64,000 bases of DNA from Halomicrobium urmianum (GCF_020217425.1 NZ_CP084091.1:310001-374000); one strand, 5' to 3'. Positions 1 to 9,356 are shown, counted from the first letter of the stretch. The notes: generated by a model from the letters alone, not told the origin. Program-made: numbers and translations.

Positions 1-39
1 CGCATACTTTTATCAAATTGTGTGACTTTCCGAAGGACA

Positions 40-438
40 ATGGCCGGCGGAACCACCGTACTGGTGGTCGACGACAACCCGGGGGATCGGAAATTCATCA
101 AGGAATCATTGCAGGCCTCCCAGTTGGATGTGACTGTCTATACAGTGGCAACAAAGGATGAGGCTCTTGATGCCGTTTCTCATCAGAGCGAGTCTGACAC
201 GGCTCCCAGACCCGATGTCCTGTTGCTCGATTGGAGCCTTTCGTACGAGACGAGTGAAGAAGTGGTGGATGCTGCTAAATCAGGCGAGCCCCCTATTCTG
301 GTCGTGGTAATGACGGGGTCGAACCCGGAGAGGAGCGATCTGAAATCAAGCGTGTCACGGGCAGACCTATTTATCGAGAAGCCGACTGACCCTGAAGGAT
401 ACGTCGAATCACTCCGCTCACTGCTCTCCAGTCAGTAA
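40..438 (+). CDS. Single-domain response regulator (REC)
   Basis: This is a stand-alone receiver domain of about 132 residues. It would accept a phosphate from a histidine kinase that is not in the window. An acidic pair follows the first beta strand (VLVVDDN), the phospho-acceptor Asp is in LLLDWSL, a Thr sits in the VVMTGS strand and a conserved Lys in FIEKPTD. There is no output domain, so it probably acts through protein contacts, as many haloarchaeal REC-only proteins do. I prefer ATG 40: an AT-rich box (acttttat, 6-13) lies about 27 bases upstream, as expected for a leaderless transcript. A GTG at 22 in the same frame is the alternative start. The gene is close to the window edge and its partners are unknown. 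Confidence 0.8.
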   Translation: MAGGTTVLVVDDNPGDRKFIKESLQASQLDVTVYTVATKDEALDAVSHQSESDTAPRPDVLLLDWSLSYETSEEVVDAAKSGEPPILVVVMTGSNPERSDLKSSVSRADLFIEKPTDPEGYVESLRSLLSSQ

Positions 439-504
439 GCAGGAGCTATTTATCAGCTGTTTCACTATCAATTCTATCTAAAGCATAGAATTCCGACAGA
501 GCCG

Positions 505-945
505 CTATGGAGTTTGGAGATCCCGAACTGGCTTCACCATGAACGTGTCTGGTTCACTGGTTGGTCTCTCACCTGATTGTTCCGCCGGCGCCGAGGCCGA
601 CCGCGTGAGCTGGGTAATGAGCTCGTCGCGAACGGTTCGTCGGGGGACAGTGGTTTCGTGCCAGCCCAGCCGGTCATCGAAGTGCCGTTTCTGGAACCGC
701 TTGCCGACGTCGTCGCCGGCGACGTACTGCGTGCGTGTCGACCGCCCGACCTGCCGGGAGACGAAGACGGCACCCACGGCCTCGTGAGTGAGCTCGACGA
801 GGGCACACTCCACGAGCGCGACGACCGACGCGTAATCCCGGTCGGTCGGGACCGTCACCTCGAGGTCCGCCCATGGTGCCTCATCGTCGGCGGTGGTTGT
901 CACTCGCTGTGCTGATCGTGTCTTGCTGAGTCGTTCCGAAGCCAT
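505..945 (-). CDS. Conserved protein of unknown function, 146 aa (copy 1 of a duplicated module)
   Basis: I do not recognise this protein. It is small and acidic, without signal peptide, membrane segment or Cys motif. Residues about 22-105 form a likely globular core, containing PWADLEVT, VALVECALVELTHEAVGAVFVSR and FQKRHFDDRLGWHET, flanked by polar tails. A second gene at 30579-31019 encodes a protein of the same length, with the core almost identical and most changes in the tails. The ATG lies one base after a 53-bp inverted-repeat leader that is also conserved in the other copy. Conservation of the protein and of its leader indicates a real gene. Confidence 0.65.
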   Translation of the reverse strand: MASERLSKTRSAQRVTTTADDEAPWADLEVTVPTDRDYASVVALVECALVELTHEAVGAVFVSRQVGRSTRTQYVAGDDVGKRFQKRHFDDRLGWHETTVPRRTVRDELITQLTRSASAPAEQSGERPTSEPDTFMVKPVRDLQTP

Positions 946-946
946 C

Positions 947-999
947 GTCTATCGGGGGCACCTGATGCGCCCCGCCACCTCCTCGTGGGGGCGATAGAC
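947..999 (-). promoter_or_regulatory. Structured 5' leader or operator of the 146-aa gene (copy 1)
   Basis: An 8-bp inverted repeat (GTCTATCG / CGATAGAC) bounds a 53-bp segment that ends one base before the ATG at 945. On the transcribed strand the interior can fold into a 7-bp hairpin (GGGGCGC, loop ATCAG, GTGCCCC, with one G-U pair). A Shine-Dalgarno-like GGAGGTG lies inside the structure, too far from the ATG to work in linear form. A nine-codon reading frame (GTG GCG GGG CGC ...) starts right at that site. The same arrangement recurs at 31021-31073. It may be an RNA control element or a DNA operator. Confidence 0.5.
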
Positions 1000-1487
1000 A
1001 CCACCGGAACGCACCCGCTCAGTCTATGCGCTAAATCTGATACATCCCGGAACCATAATCCTCCGGGAACGGCCCCTCGGCCGGAGAGAGCCAACGGTCT
1101 TTGCACAGTGCATATCGGTTCTTTCTTTGGACGAAATCCGCGATATGCAAGCTGAAGTTACGGGCCGAGATTTGAGTAGAGCCCCGTCGGGCAGATTTGA
1201 AGCGATAATAATCACCTCGACGGATACCGGAATACCTGTTGAGGTGCTAAAATTACTCGACGGCCGGGTAATGAGCTTGATATCAGGGAGAACAGATCTC
1301 CCCTGGGTGGACGGTGCGCCCGTGCAGTCTTGTCTTAGACACCTGCAAACTCGATGTCGACAGTGAGAAATAGCCAATTCCTACGAATTCGGCTGTACTG
1401 GCGGCTGAAATTGCCCGACTCGGTTCTAGTTCGATGTCTCTCGACCGGCCGCTTCATCATGTCGAAGTTCTGATTATCGGTGCATGA
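1000..1487. other. Intergenic region, first part shared with copy 2 (31074-31400)
   Basis: I see no convincing gene here. From 1000 to about 1370 the sequence aligns patchily with 31074-31400: both hold the string TTCTTTGGACGAAA, an A+T-rich stretch, and a CTCGACGGC..GGGTAA block. Similarity is weaker than in the leader and the 146-aa gene, and no reading frame is conserved between the copies. It probably contains the promoter region of the leftward gene. The part from 1380 to 1487 has no evident feature. Confidence 0.4.
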
Positions 1488-1771
1488 TCAGAACTGCTCA
1501 GAGGGACCAGCAGATTGATCGTCGACTTGCTCGTACATCTCGTCCGGGAATGGAAGACTGCCCCAGATCGAGTAGGGGCACTGGTCCTGGCCGATACAGT
1601 AGCGTTGTAGATCGTCGTTATCGCAGTTCATCGGAAGCGGGGTGTCCCCGTCGATCGTGTTCGAGAATTCGTAGCGGATTTGGTACTCGGTCTCCTGTTC
1701 GTCATACCACGGCCATCGGGAGAAGACGTCCTTGAGGTCCGCAACGATCTCCTCGAGACTACTGTCTCGAT
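1488..1771 (-). pseudogene. C-terminal fragment of an unidentified Cys-containing protein, cut by IS-A1
   Basis: An open leftward frame runs from the very edge of the IS-A1 element to a stop at 1488 and has no start codon of its own. The roughly 93 residues look like real protein: an acidic helix (LEEIVADLKDVF), a stretch of aromatic and charged residues, then CDNDDLQRYCIGQDQCPYS with three cysteines, and a polar tail. The cysteine spacing suggests a metal or Fe-S site, but I cannot name the family. The simplest reading is that IS-A1 truncated the gene. The 75 bp beyond the element (2709-2783) do not clearly restore its N-terminal part. Confidence 0.45.
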
Positions 1772-2708
1772 TGCTCTATTGAATCCGGAGACAGCGAGCG
1801 GATAGCGTCGCTGTGAAGGTCGAAGCGAAGCGGAGAGGGGAATGTGCCTAAACTCCTCTTCCGCTTCGTTACACAAGCCGCATCGCTAGCTCAAAAGCGC
1901 TGTGCTGCCAGCCCCACGGCGGTGGTGAGTGACCCGGCTGGCAACGGATTTGCTGGCTGGAAGCATCTGACGCTGCATTTTCTGCGGGTTCACATGAGCG
2001 CGAGCTACGCGGAAATCGTCGACTGGGCCAGTGAGATGGATCGGGTACGCGCAGTCTTGCAGTTGACCCGCTTCGAGTTCCCGGCACCATCGACGCTGTG
2101 GCGGTCATTCGAGCGGGTGCCGACCCGCATCTGGCGCCAACTACTCGACCGTTCGGCGACCCGCTGCGATCCAGGCGATCACGGCGCGATGGATGCCACG
2201 TTTGTCGACCGCCAGGCGGCATCCAGCCACTATATCTCGCGGTCGGATCGCCACATACGGACGCTGAAAACGACGGCACTGGTCGATACGGAGTCGTGTG
2301 CCGTCCTCGACGTCCACTGTTCGGCACACTGGCCCCACGATACTCAGGTGGGCCGTCGGGTCGCGCTGCGCAACACCGACAAAATCGAGAGTCTCGCCGG
2401 CGACAAAGGCTATGACGACCAATCACTGCGGGACGCACTCCGTTCAGACGGCGTCCGGCCAGTGATCAAACATCGGCTGTTCGCCCACTACGACCACGCA
2501 CACAACGCACGGTTGGACAGCGATCTTTACGGGCAGCGCTGGATGGCCGAGAGCGCATTCTCGGCCATCAAACGCCGATACGGATCCGCTGTCAGACCGG
2601 GCGTCTGGTACCGAGAGTTTCGTGAACTCGTGCTCACCGCCGCAGTCTACAACCTCGAGCAAGCAATCAAAGAGTGATCCCTACGCTGTCCGTGGATTCA
2701 ATAGAGCA
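1772..2708 (+). mobile_element. IS-A copy 1: IS5-family (ISH1-like) insertion sequence, 937 bp
   Basis: Perfect 15-bp terminal inverted repeats (TGCTCTATTGAATCC at 1772-1786 and its complement at 2694-2708) enclose one transposase gene. Related copies lie at 31495-32422 (complete), 10057-10269 (3' end only), 20393-21549 (miniature derivative) and 5849-5865 (solo end). The immediate flanks share only the 3 bases gat. The miniature copy generated an 8-bp target duplication, so no convincing duplication survives here. Confidence 0.85.
1844..2677 (+). CDS. IS5-family transposase (IS-A copy 1)
   Basis: This 277-residue DDE transposase moves IS-A. The catalytic Asp residues are in MDATFVD and GDKGYDD and the Glu in AESAFSAIKRRYG, the usual order for the IS5 DDE fold. 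The frame is open from the conserved N-terminal region (LFRFVTQAASLAQKRCAASP) to the stop just inside the right inverted repeat, so the copy may be active. The first ATG-like start lies slightly further in than in the 31518 copy, because a stop follows the MKVEAKRR-like extension here. Confidence 0.9.
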   Translation: MPKLLFRFVTQAASLAQKRCAASPTAVVSDPAGNGFAGWKHLTLHFLRVHMSASYAEIVDWASEMDRVRAVLQLTRFEFPAPSTLWRSFERVPTRIWRQLLDRSATRCDPGDHGAMDATFVDRQAASSHYISRSDRHIRTLKTTALVDTESCAVLDVHCSAHWPHDTQVGRRVALRNTDKIESLAGDKGYDDQSLRDALRSDGVRPVIKHRLFAHYDHAHNARLDSDLYGQRWMAESAFSAIKRRYGSAVRPGVWYREFRELVLTAAVYNLEQAIKE

Positions 2709-2782
2709 GATTCGACCAGAGAACCCTCACAACGGTCACACAGGATCAATCCGCTGTCCGGACAGAGCTGTCGCGGTGGGTG

Positions 2783-3973
2783 TCAAGAAACCGCCGTTAC
2801 AACAGTTATGATGATGTAGCTACATATTCCTGAGAGGCAGAGGGACCCGACCCATGCCACCGTCGTGTTCCGCATTTTCCGGACGCTCACCGGCGAGTTC
2901 TCCGCTGCATAACCGCTCCCGATAATCGCGCTGACGATGATCTCGTTGAACGACACGGGGACACCGAGGAAGACGGCCGTCTGGGCGATGACGAATGACG
3001 GAACGAGGGCCGCAATCGATCGCTTCGACCCCAGCGATGAGTAGTCCTGTGAGAGTGCTTTGATCATCCGCGGCGCGCCGGTCCACGAGCCCACCAGCAG
3101 TCCGATCCCTCCCAGCGCCAGCACGGCAACCAGCGGAATCGTCCACTGGTCTAGCAGCGGCAGCAGCGGGCCGACGGCTAGTCCGACCTGGGTTGCGCCG
3201 GCGGAGAACGCTACCAGACAGCCCAGAGCCAGCAGGAACCGCCGCTCTGTCGCCACCGCCGACGCGGCGTGGGTCCGCCTGAGTGCGATGCCACTTCCAC
3301 CGGCGAGCGCGAGCGAAATACCTGCCTGTTCGGGAACGGACGGTCCGACCGTAGCATCGGCCAGTGACCACAGTGCAACTGCAAGAGACCGACTCTCTCC
3401 AGGCGGCCCGAGGACCGTAAACTCCATGTTTACGACGACGAGTGCCGTGAGGACTCCGAGGACGCCGATAGCAACATCGGTCGGAATTCGCGGCGAAGCC
3501 AGTATCCTGGCGGTGGCGTACGAGACGCCACCGCCGACGAACGGAATCAGGAGCCACAGTGCGACGATTCGCCCGTAGGTGTCCCAGGCAGGGATGCCTC
3601 CGAGTGCGAGCCCAACGCTAGTCATTGCCCCCGTGACTGTGAACGCCGTCGCAATCGGATACCCCGTGAAGATGCCGACGGCGACGAGCGCAGCAGCGGT
3701 GAACAGGCCGATAATGACTGCGAGCGGGGATAGTGTGACGCCCCGAATCAACTCGCCGCCGATCGTCTCAGAGACATTCGCACCCTGCAGTACGGCGCCG
3801 GCGAAACCCAGCAAACCTACGATGAATCCCGCGCGCATCACAGAAATCGCATTCGCACCGACCGCCGGCGCGAATGGCGTTGATCCACTCGATCCGGCGC
3901 CGATCGTCCACGCCATGAAGAGACTCCCAACGACTGCGAGGAGCAGTGTTACTACTGCTGTCAGCGCGAGCAT
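2783..3973 (-). CDS. PiT-family inorganic phosphate permease
   Basis: This is a polytopic membrane protein of about 396 residues with around ten hydrophobic segments. The family signature is near the N-terminus (GAGSSGSTPFAPAVGANAIS), and a second related half is near the C-terminus (VSFNEIIVSAIIGSGYA). PiT permeases import phosphate with H+ or Na+. I place the start at ATG 3973 because the first membrane helix (MLALTAVVTLLL) begins there. The frame is open upstream to 4084, but that extension is polar and unlike the family. No phosphate regulator or PhoU is adjacent, so it may be stranded beside the IS element. Confidence 0.85.
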   Translation of the reverse strand: MLALTAVVTLLLAVVGSLFMAWTIGAGSSGSTPFAPAVGANAISVMRAGFIVGLLGFAGAVLQGANVSETIGGELIRGVTLSPLAVIIGLFTAAALVAVGIFTGYPIATAFTVTGAMTSVGLALGGIPAWDTYGRIVALWLLIPFVGGGVSYATARILASPRIPTDVAIGVLGVLTALVVVNMEFTVLGPPGESRSLAVALWSLADATVGPSVPEQAGISLALAGGSGIALRRTHAASAVATERRFLLALGCLVAFSAGATQVGLAVGPLLPLLDQWTIPLVAVLALGGIGLLVGSWTGAPRMIKALSQDYSSLGSKRSIAALVPSFVIAQTAVFLGVPVSFNEIIVSAIIGSGYAAENSPVSVRKMRNTTVAWVGSLCLSGICSYIIITVVTAVS

Positions 3974-4350
3974 ACAGTTATAACGAGTTTCGAGGATTGG
4001 AAGATGTTTCAGTCCTTCGACTTCCAGAGTTTCTCCCTCTTTATATTTTTCAGACTTTACATTCGGAAGAGCTACTCTCACCACTAGATTTCACGGATCC
4101 ATTGCAAGACCGGCGTCTCAGCAAACCGCGAGACGGCAAGAGGGCTTCAACAAGGCCAGAGTTCTAGGTTCCAGCGACACAGAAATCCATCTAGAAATGT
4201 CGTTTGGAGGGACTGGGACAGGGTGGGACTGCCCCTGCGGCCCGCGTTATTACCAAACTCACTGCATCCGTAAGAATATGGCAGTTATAGTTTTCACTCG
4301 TCACACCCCATACCCCTGAGGACGAGAAGTTGTGATCGGAACTTCTCACT

Positions 4351-5355
4351 TCACTCGGGGTTTGCGTCGACGACGCATCGGAAACCAATGTTGCTCGTCG
4401 AGCTGTCGGGCGTGTTCTTCGACCGAGCCGCGACACGGTACCGGTTGCACCACGACCGGTGACAGAGATGTGATCCACCGCGCATCACCCGTTGGTCCCC
4501 CTCAGATGGCCCGGTCGGGTTGTCCGGATCGTAGGCGTCAGTGGTGTGATAGTCCGGACTGAACCAGTCGGCGCACCATTCCCACACGTTACCTGAGACG
4601 TTATAGAGTCCGTACCCGTTGGGCTCGTACTCGTTGACCGGCGCCGTTGCAAGATAGCCGTCGTCGCCGGTGTTGCGCTCGGGGAACTCTCCTTGCCAGA
4701 TGTTACAACGGTGCTCACCGTCCGGCTTCAGTTCATCTCCCCATGGGAATCGCTTCCCTTCGAGACCGCCACGGGCAGCATACTCCCATTCGGCCTCGGT
4801 CGGGAGGCGCTTGCCCGCCCACTCGGCATAGGCCTGTGCATCACGCCAAGAGACGTGCGTGACGGGGTGTTTCAACAGATCATCTTCAATGACATTCGAT
4901 CCAGGGCCGTACGGCCGGAGCCAGGTCGCACCCTCGACAGCCATCCACCACGGCGCAGCCTCGACATTCTGGATGACGTGCTCGCGCGCCTCGTCGGTGA
5001 GAAAGTCCTGAAAGACAAATGACCATCTATATTTCTCAGCGTCAGTCGTGTAACCTGTTTCACGGACGAACTCGAGAAACTGCGCGTTCGTCACTGCGTA
5101 CTTGTCGACATAGAAGGGGGCGACTGTCACGTTGCGGGCTGGTCCCTCGCCATCCTGAGGGAAGCCCACATCGGAGTTCGTCCCCATCTGAAACGTCCCA
5201 CCGTCAAGACGGATCATCGCTGTCGTCCGGTCGTCGTCCGGCGAGGCAGGCGGCATTGCAGGGGAATTGCCAGCGTAGTCCATATCTTCTTGCTTAGGGT
5301 AGGTGGGATCCTCGTTCCGGGTAGCAGCACAGCACGCTGGGTCGTCCTCGGCCAT
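4351..5355 (-). CDS. Formylglycine-generating enzyme (sulfatase-modifying factor, SUMF1/FGE type)
   Basis: FGE oxidises a sulfatase cysteine to formylglycine using O2 and a copper centre. The 334-residue protein shows the whole FGE-sulfatase fold: the GGTFQMGTN entry motif, HPVTHVSWRDAQAYAEWAGKRLPTEAEWEYAARGG, GNVWEWCADWFSPDYH, and the C-terminal GGSHLCHRSWC with the two copper-binding cysteines (Cys298, Cys303) followed by NRYRVAARS and IGFRC. These cysteines separate true FGE from mere FGE-like domains. The N-terminal 45 residues are polar with a CC pair and there is no signal peptide, so it acts in the cytoplasm. The likely substrate is the sulfatase at 16113. A decayed second copy lies at 9357-9893. 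Confidence 0.92.
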   Translation of the reverse strand: MAEDDPACCAATRNEDPTYPKQEDMDYAGNSPAMPPASPDDDRTTAMIRLDGGTFQMGTNSDVGFPQDGEGPARNVTVAPFYVDKYAVTNAQFLEFVRETGYTTDAEKYRWSFVFQDFLTDEAREHVIQNVEAAPWWMAVEGATWLRPYGPGSNVIEDDLLKHPVTHVSWRDAQAYAEWAGKRLPTEAEWEYAARGGLEGKRFPWGDELKPDGEHRCNIWQGEFPERNTGDDGYLATAPVNEYEPNGYGLYNVSGNVWEWCADWFSPDYHTTDAYDPDNPTGPSEGDQRVMRGGSHLCHRSWCNRYRVAARSKNTPDSSTSNIGFRCVVDANPE

Positions 5356-5848
5356 GCTTCAGGTGCCGATGGTGTCGGTAGTAAACGTTACGCTGAGGTC
5401 GAACGAGCAGACGCCGCTAGACCGAACCGTCGGAGGCATTCAGAGCCCGAGACAGTCGTACTGGGAGTCCAGTGCGTCAATCTCGTGGAGGGGGTCGTCA
5501 TTCACATCGGTCAGCCTGAAGCGCTGCAACTATCAATTAAACGTTGGGTACTCACTCGCTAGAGTTTCTGTGGAGCGTGGCTGATTACCGGTCGTAAAAG
5601 CGATTGAATTAAGTAAGTGTCTGGCAGCGATAAGGACTGGATATGTCCAAGACTCCTCACTGTAGAGACACTCACAAAGATCGTGTCTGTCGAGATGAGG
5701 AAGTGAAGGCCGCGTATTTAACGTAGATTGGCGAACTGAGAGAATATCCTCTACTCGCTCTTCGAATTGTTGCTGGTCCCCCTGAAGAAATACTACTTGT
5801 CTCGAAGTCCTCAAGAATCGATATAAGCCCCTGCTGTACCGACCGGAG
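5356..5848. other. Intergenic region without a recognised gene
   Basis: About 490 bp separate FGE from the SelA-like relic. It should hold the FGE promoter near 5356-5420. Otherwise I see only short, unconvincing reading frames and no repeat. Confidence 0.3.
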
Positions 5849-5865
5849 TGCTCTCTTGAATCCGG
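5849..5865. repeat. Solo IS-A end
   Basis: TGCTCTCTTGAATCCGG matches the IS-A terminal repeat (TGCTCTATTGAATCCGG) at 16 of 17 positions, with no transposase next to it. It lies just before the degraded N-terminus of the SelA-like gene. An IS-A insertion followed by imprecise loss is therefore a plausible cause of that damage. Confidence 0.5.
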
Positions 5866-7062
5866 TGAAGGCGGCAGCATTGACGAACAAACGTCTGTTC
5901 CCAGACCAAGCTCGCGGCGGAAAGTGAGAGGGTGGATCCTGCGAGATTGATAAGAAGCGGTCAAGGCTATGGCCGAGGCCTCAGAGTCGTTCATACGGAT
6001 CTCCGACCTCCAAGCCCGGGCCAGCGACCTCATCTCCACTGTCACCGGCGCTGAGGCCGGATACGTTACTTCCGGCGCCTCCGCCGGCCTTCTGCTGGCT
6101 GCGGCCGCCTGCATTGCCGGAGATGACTTGGATTCGATGTACCAACTACCGAATACCGAGGGACTGGCCGATGAGATACTCGTCCCCCGGACGCATCGCA
6201 CCGGTTACGATCACGCATTCCGTGCCGCGGGTGCCACTCTTGTCGATATCGGAACGAACGACCCCTTCCTTGGTACCGGGTCGCAGAGCGTCGAACCTTG
6301 GGAGATTGCCGAGTCGATCACTGAAGACACGGCCGCGGTTGCTTACCTCCAGAAGGAGTATACCGACCCGCCGCTCCCGGAAGTAGTCGACATCGCACAC
6401 GCTCACGATGTGCCCGTAATCGTCGACGCCGCCGCCGAAGTTCCGCCTGTCTCGAACTTCTCACGGTTCATCGACCAAGGAGCCGACCTAGTCGCGTTCA
6501 GTGGGGGGAAGGCAGTCCGTGGACCACAGACGACAGGGATCCTTGCCGGGCGGGCGGATCTCATCGAATCCGTGGCTCTCCAACAGTTGGATATGCACGC
6601 CGCAGACCCTGTGTGGGATCCGCCGACCGATCTCATCGACGTGGATCGATTCGACGGCGTCCCCCGGCAGGGTATCGGGCGGTCGCTGAAGGTCGGCAAA
6701 GAAGAACTCGCCGGCCTCATCACCGCACTCGATCTGTTCGTCGAGGAGGACCACGCCGCCCTCAGTGAGGAGTGGCTGGACCGGGCGACCCTGGTTGCTG
6801 ATAGGCTTGCATCCGAATCCGCGCTGTCGACACGGACGACCGAGGCTGACAAGGTATCGATCGCCCCGGAGGTTGTCGTCACCCTCGACGAGGAGGAGGC
6901 CGACCTCACGACGACGGACCTCGTGCTCTCACTCCGGCGAGAGACCCGCGGGTCTTCGTCGGCGCCGACAGCCTTCCGGACGACGCATTCACCATCAACC
7001 CGATGTGTCTGACCGACGACCAGGCAACCTACGTTGTCGATCGTATCAGGTCGTATCTATGA
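5866..7062 (+). pseudogene. SelA-like PLP-dependent enzyme, damaged at both ends
   Basis: The intact core (from ATG 5969) matches the SelA-like aminotransferase-fold family, whose relatives include selenocysteine synthase and D-glucosaminate-6-phosphate ammonia-lyase. Motifs are GYVTSGASAGLLLAAAAC, VIVDAAAEVPP and the PLP-lysine region LVAFSGGKAVRGPQTTGIL. The family normally begins about 40 residues earlier (…LIRPEAV.AMAEASE). Codons for EAVKA are in frame before the ATG but directly follow a TAA, and an LIR-like stretch lies in another frame, so the N-terminus is decayed. Near 6945-6952 the frame breaks: one extra G in the GGG run would continue as VFVGADSLPDDAFTINPMCL... to a stop at 7062. 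It probably once served sugar or amino-sugar breakdown. Confidence 0.75.
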
Positions 7063-7084
7063 CCGATGTCCGCAGGTGGGGGAA

Positions 7085-7832
7085 CAGCAGCGGGTCACCC
7101 TGAAACGCGAGCGAGTATGGAGGCCCAAAGCGTCGGTAGGGACTCCCATTCGGGGAACGCTTCGGGTGCCAATGAGGAGCGCAGTCAGTCGTAAACGCGA
7201 CTGCACTTCCGTCGCCGTAGTCGCCGACAACAAGCAACGGATCGCCGCCCACTGTCGCCCACACCGTCGCGTCCTGATCGGCCTCGACCAGATTGTAACC
7301 CGGGATCGACGGCCACTTCGACGGAGGTGACCCGGGTAGGGCGTCTATCGGTCAAGGACACGGTCCGTGAGGTGCTTCCACCCGGTCGTCCGCGCGCCCC
7401 ACTGTCACCGGGAGGACGTCGCCAACGGCGGTGAGTCCGTATCGCGCTGCACCATGCTTCCCAGCGAAGCTCATATACTCGCCGATCATTCCGAGCGCGC
7501 CGCCGTCAGCGACGTACTCGGCGAGGAGTTAACACTAGTCGACGCCGGTCTCGCCGGCGGCCACTCACGGAGTTATCTGGAGAGTGTCTGCGCCGACGTC
7601 GCTCAACAGGACTAAGTCGTACGCGGCTAGTCTCTCTACCGCCGAGGGAAACCAGTCATCGACGGCGTGGCACGGCACGAATTCGACAGCCGCTCCCGCA
7701 GATTCGAGCACGACGATCAGATACGCCCCCCGCTTCCTCGTAGCCGGCATCGCCCACCACGTTCCGTCCCTTGATCTCGAAAGCGAGTGAGACCCATGAT
7801 TCGCCCACTAAGAGGACATCGTACTTGTTCAT
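7085..7832 (-). pseudogene. Decayed class I glutamine-amidotransferase-like gene
   Basis: Pieces of one protein can be read in several frames: MNKYDVLLVGESWVSLAFEI.GRNVVGDAGYEEAG at the start, then LESAGAAVEFVPCH and AAYDLVLLSDVGADTLQITP, then LLAEYVADGGALGMIGEYMSFAGK, and finally WATVGGDPLLVVGDYGDG with AVAFTTDCAPHW. This is the haloarchaeal GATase1/ThuA-like fold found in sugar loci. The first break is an extra G in a run of six (7727-7732), and in-frame stops follow near 7570 and 7350. The ATG overlaps the stop of glucose dehydrogenase by four bases (ATGA), which shows the former operon. Confidence 0.7.
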
Positions 7833-8913
7833 AGGGTGTCGAACTCCACGGCTGTCTTGATAACGTCGTCGCCGGTCTCGAACGCCCGGGATGCCTTCTC
7901 AGGTGGGTAAACACCCGTTATCAGATCATTGATGAACCACTCGGGGAACGTCGCAAGCGACTCCTTCGCCGACTCGAAGTGGTCGACGTGGGAGTTGACG
8001 CTCCCGAGGAGCATCTTGTTCTCCAACACCATCTCGCGGTGGAGTCGACCGCCGTCGACCTCGAACGCCCAATCCTCGGGGATGCCCAACAGTGCGGCGA
8101 CGCCGTTCGGCGCCAGGGCGTCGATCGACTCAAAGGCGCGTGTTTGGCGTAGCCCGTCGCTTCGTAGACGAAATCGATGGGTTCGTGCGCCGCGGGCATC
8201 TCTGGAGGAGATGTCTCCCGGGCGTCGACGTATGTCGCGCCGAGCTGTTCGATGATGTCGATTGTTGGGTCTGGTCGATCGCGCCGGCCGAGGCAGTAGA
8301 TCCGCTCGAAGGTGTCGTAGATTCCGCGGTTCTGTTCGAGTATCGCGAGCGTGAGTAGCCCGAGCGGGCCGTTCCCGAGTACGAACGCGAACTCCGGGGT
8401 CCACTGGAATGCCGACCGGCCGGCGAAGGCGTGTTCAATCGCCTTCTCGGAGTTGCTGATGGGCTCGATCAAGAAGCCGTACGTCGCAACATCATCCGGA
8501 ACTGGAACAAGATACCGCTCGGGACTGGTGAAGTACTCGCTCATATAGCCGTGTGCGCCGGCGATACCGCGTTCGACGTAATCGCCTGCGGGTGCCATAT
8601 CCGGCTCGTCGTTGTCGAAATAAATATTCGACCCGCTCGCGGGTGGCCGCCGGACCGTCGGGACAACAAGGTCCCCCTCCTCGAACCTGGTGGTGGTCGC
8701 GTCGGCGACCACGCCGACGGCTTCGTGGCCCAGGATCTGGTGGTCCGCACCCGCTGGGTAGCCGCCGTGGGACCCGCTGATGACTTCATGGTCGGTGCCG
8801 TCGATGCCGACGCGCAGAGTGCGGACAAGCGCCTCGCCGTCTTCGGGCGTCGGTTTCGGAACGTCGAGAAGCGTCGGTTCGGTTTCGTCGCTCCGGACTG
8901 CAACGGCCTTCAT
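7829..8913 (-). pseudogene. gdh: Glucose 1-dehydrogenase (zinc MDR family), one frameshift
   Basis: The sequence follows the Haloferax-type NADP-dependent glucose dehydrogenase that starts the semi-phosphorylative Entner-Doudoroff route. Visible parts are GVDGTDHEV-like VGIDGTDHEVISGSHGG, GHEAVGVV, VVPTVRRPPASG, YMSEYFTSPE, the Rossmann motif VLGNGPLGLL, YCLGRRDRPDPTIDIIEQLGATYVD and VYEATGYAKHA. At about 8131-8145 (GCGCG tract) the reading frame shifts. The other frame continues with FESIDALAPNGVAALLG, REMVLENKMLLGSVNSHVDHF and KTAVEFDTL to the stop at 7829. A 2-base change in the GCGC tract would restore it, so it is either recently broken or a sequencing error. It overlaps RidA upstream. 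Confidence 0.85.
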
Positions 8914-9290
8914 GGATCCGTTGTAGCGATCACTTCGATCTCAACGTCGATATCGATGGGGAGCTCGTCGACTTCGACTGCGCTGCGCGCGGGGTACGGG
9001 TTGCTCACGTACTCCGAGTACACTTCGTTGACGGCATCGTAGTTCGACATATCTGTGACGAACACAGTCGATTTCACTACTCCGTCAAGGGAACTCCCGC
9101 CGGCTTCGAGGACGGCACCGACGTTCTCCAACGTCCGGGCCGTCTGCTTCCGGATGTCGTCGCCGACGACTTCCCCGGAGTCAGGATCGACGGGCCCTTG
9201 CCCCGAGACGAAGATCCGGTTGCCGTCCCTAATTCCCTGCGAAAACGGGCCGATACTTGCAGGTGCCGCATCCGTGTGTATCTCTTCCAT
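8910..9290 (-). CDS. RidA-family enamine/imine deaminase
   Basis: This 126-residue protein of the YjgF/YER057c/UK114 family hydrolyses reactive enamines and imines released by PLP enzymes and dehydrogenases. Conserved parts are APASIGPFSQGIRDG, FVSGQGPVDP, QTARTLENVGAVLEAGG and the active-site Arg in PYPARSAVEV. It overlaps the glucose dehydrogenase start by four bases, so the order RidA, dehydrogenase, amidotransferase-like was one operon. The neighbouring SelA-like PLP enzyme would be a natural source of imine intermediates. It is one of the few intact genes of this cluster. Confidence 0.9.
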   Translation of the reverse strand: MEEIHTDAAPASIGPFSQGIRDGNRIFVSGQGPVDPDSGEVVGDDIRKQTARTLENVGAVLEAGGSSLDGVVKSTVFVTDMSNYDAVNEVYSEYVSNPYPARSAVEVDELPIDIDVEIEVIATTDP

Positions 9291-9356
9291 AGGTCGTTCG
9301 TACCCAAAACGTCCGGGGTTTAGTGGTTTTTCCCTCGGGACGAGGCGGGATGATCA

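Noticed and set aside
1024-1377. A 117-codon leftward frame upstream of copy 1 of the 146-aa gene
   Set aside because: The related DNA in copy 2 keeps only a short stretch of this frame, so nucleotide similarity here is not coding conservation.
1769-2711. 3-bp direct repeat gat around IS-A1 as a target duplication
   Set aside because: The miniature IS-A and IS-B both show 8-bp duplications; three matching bases are expected by chance.
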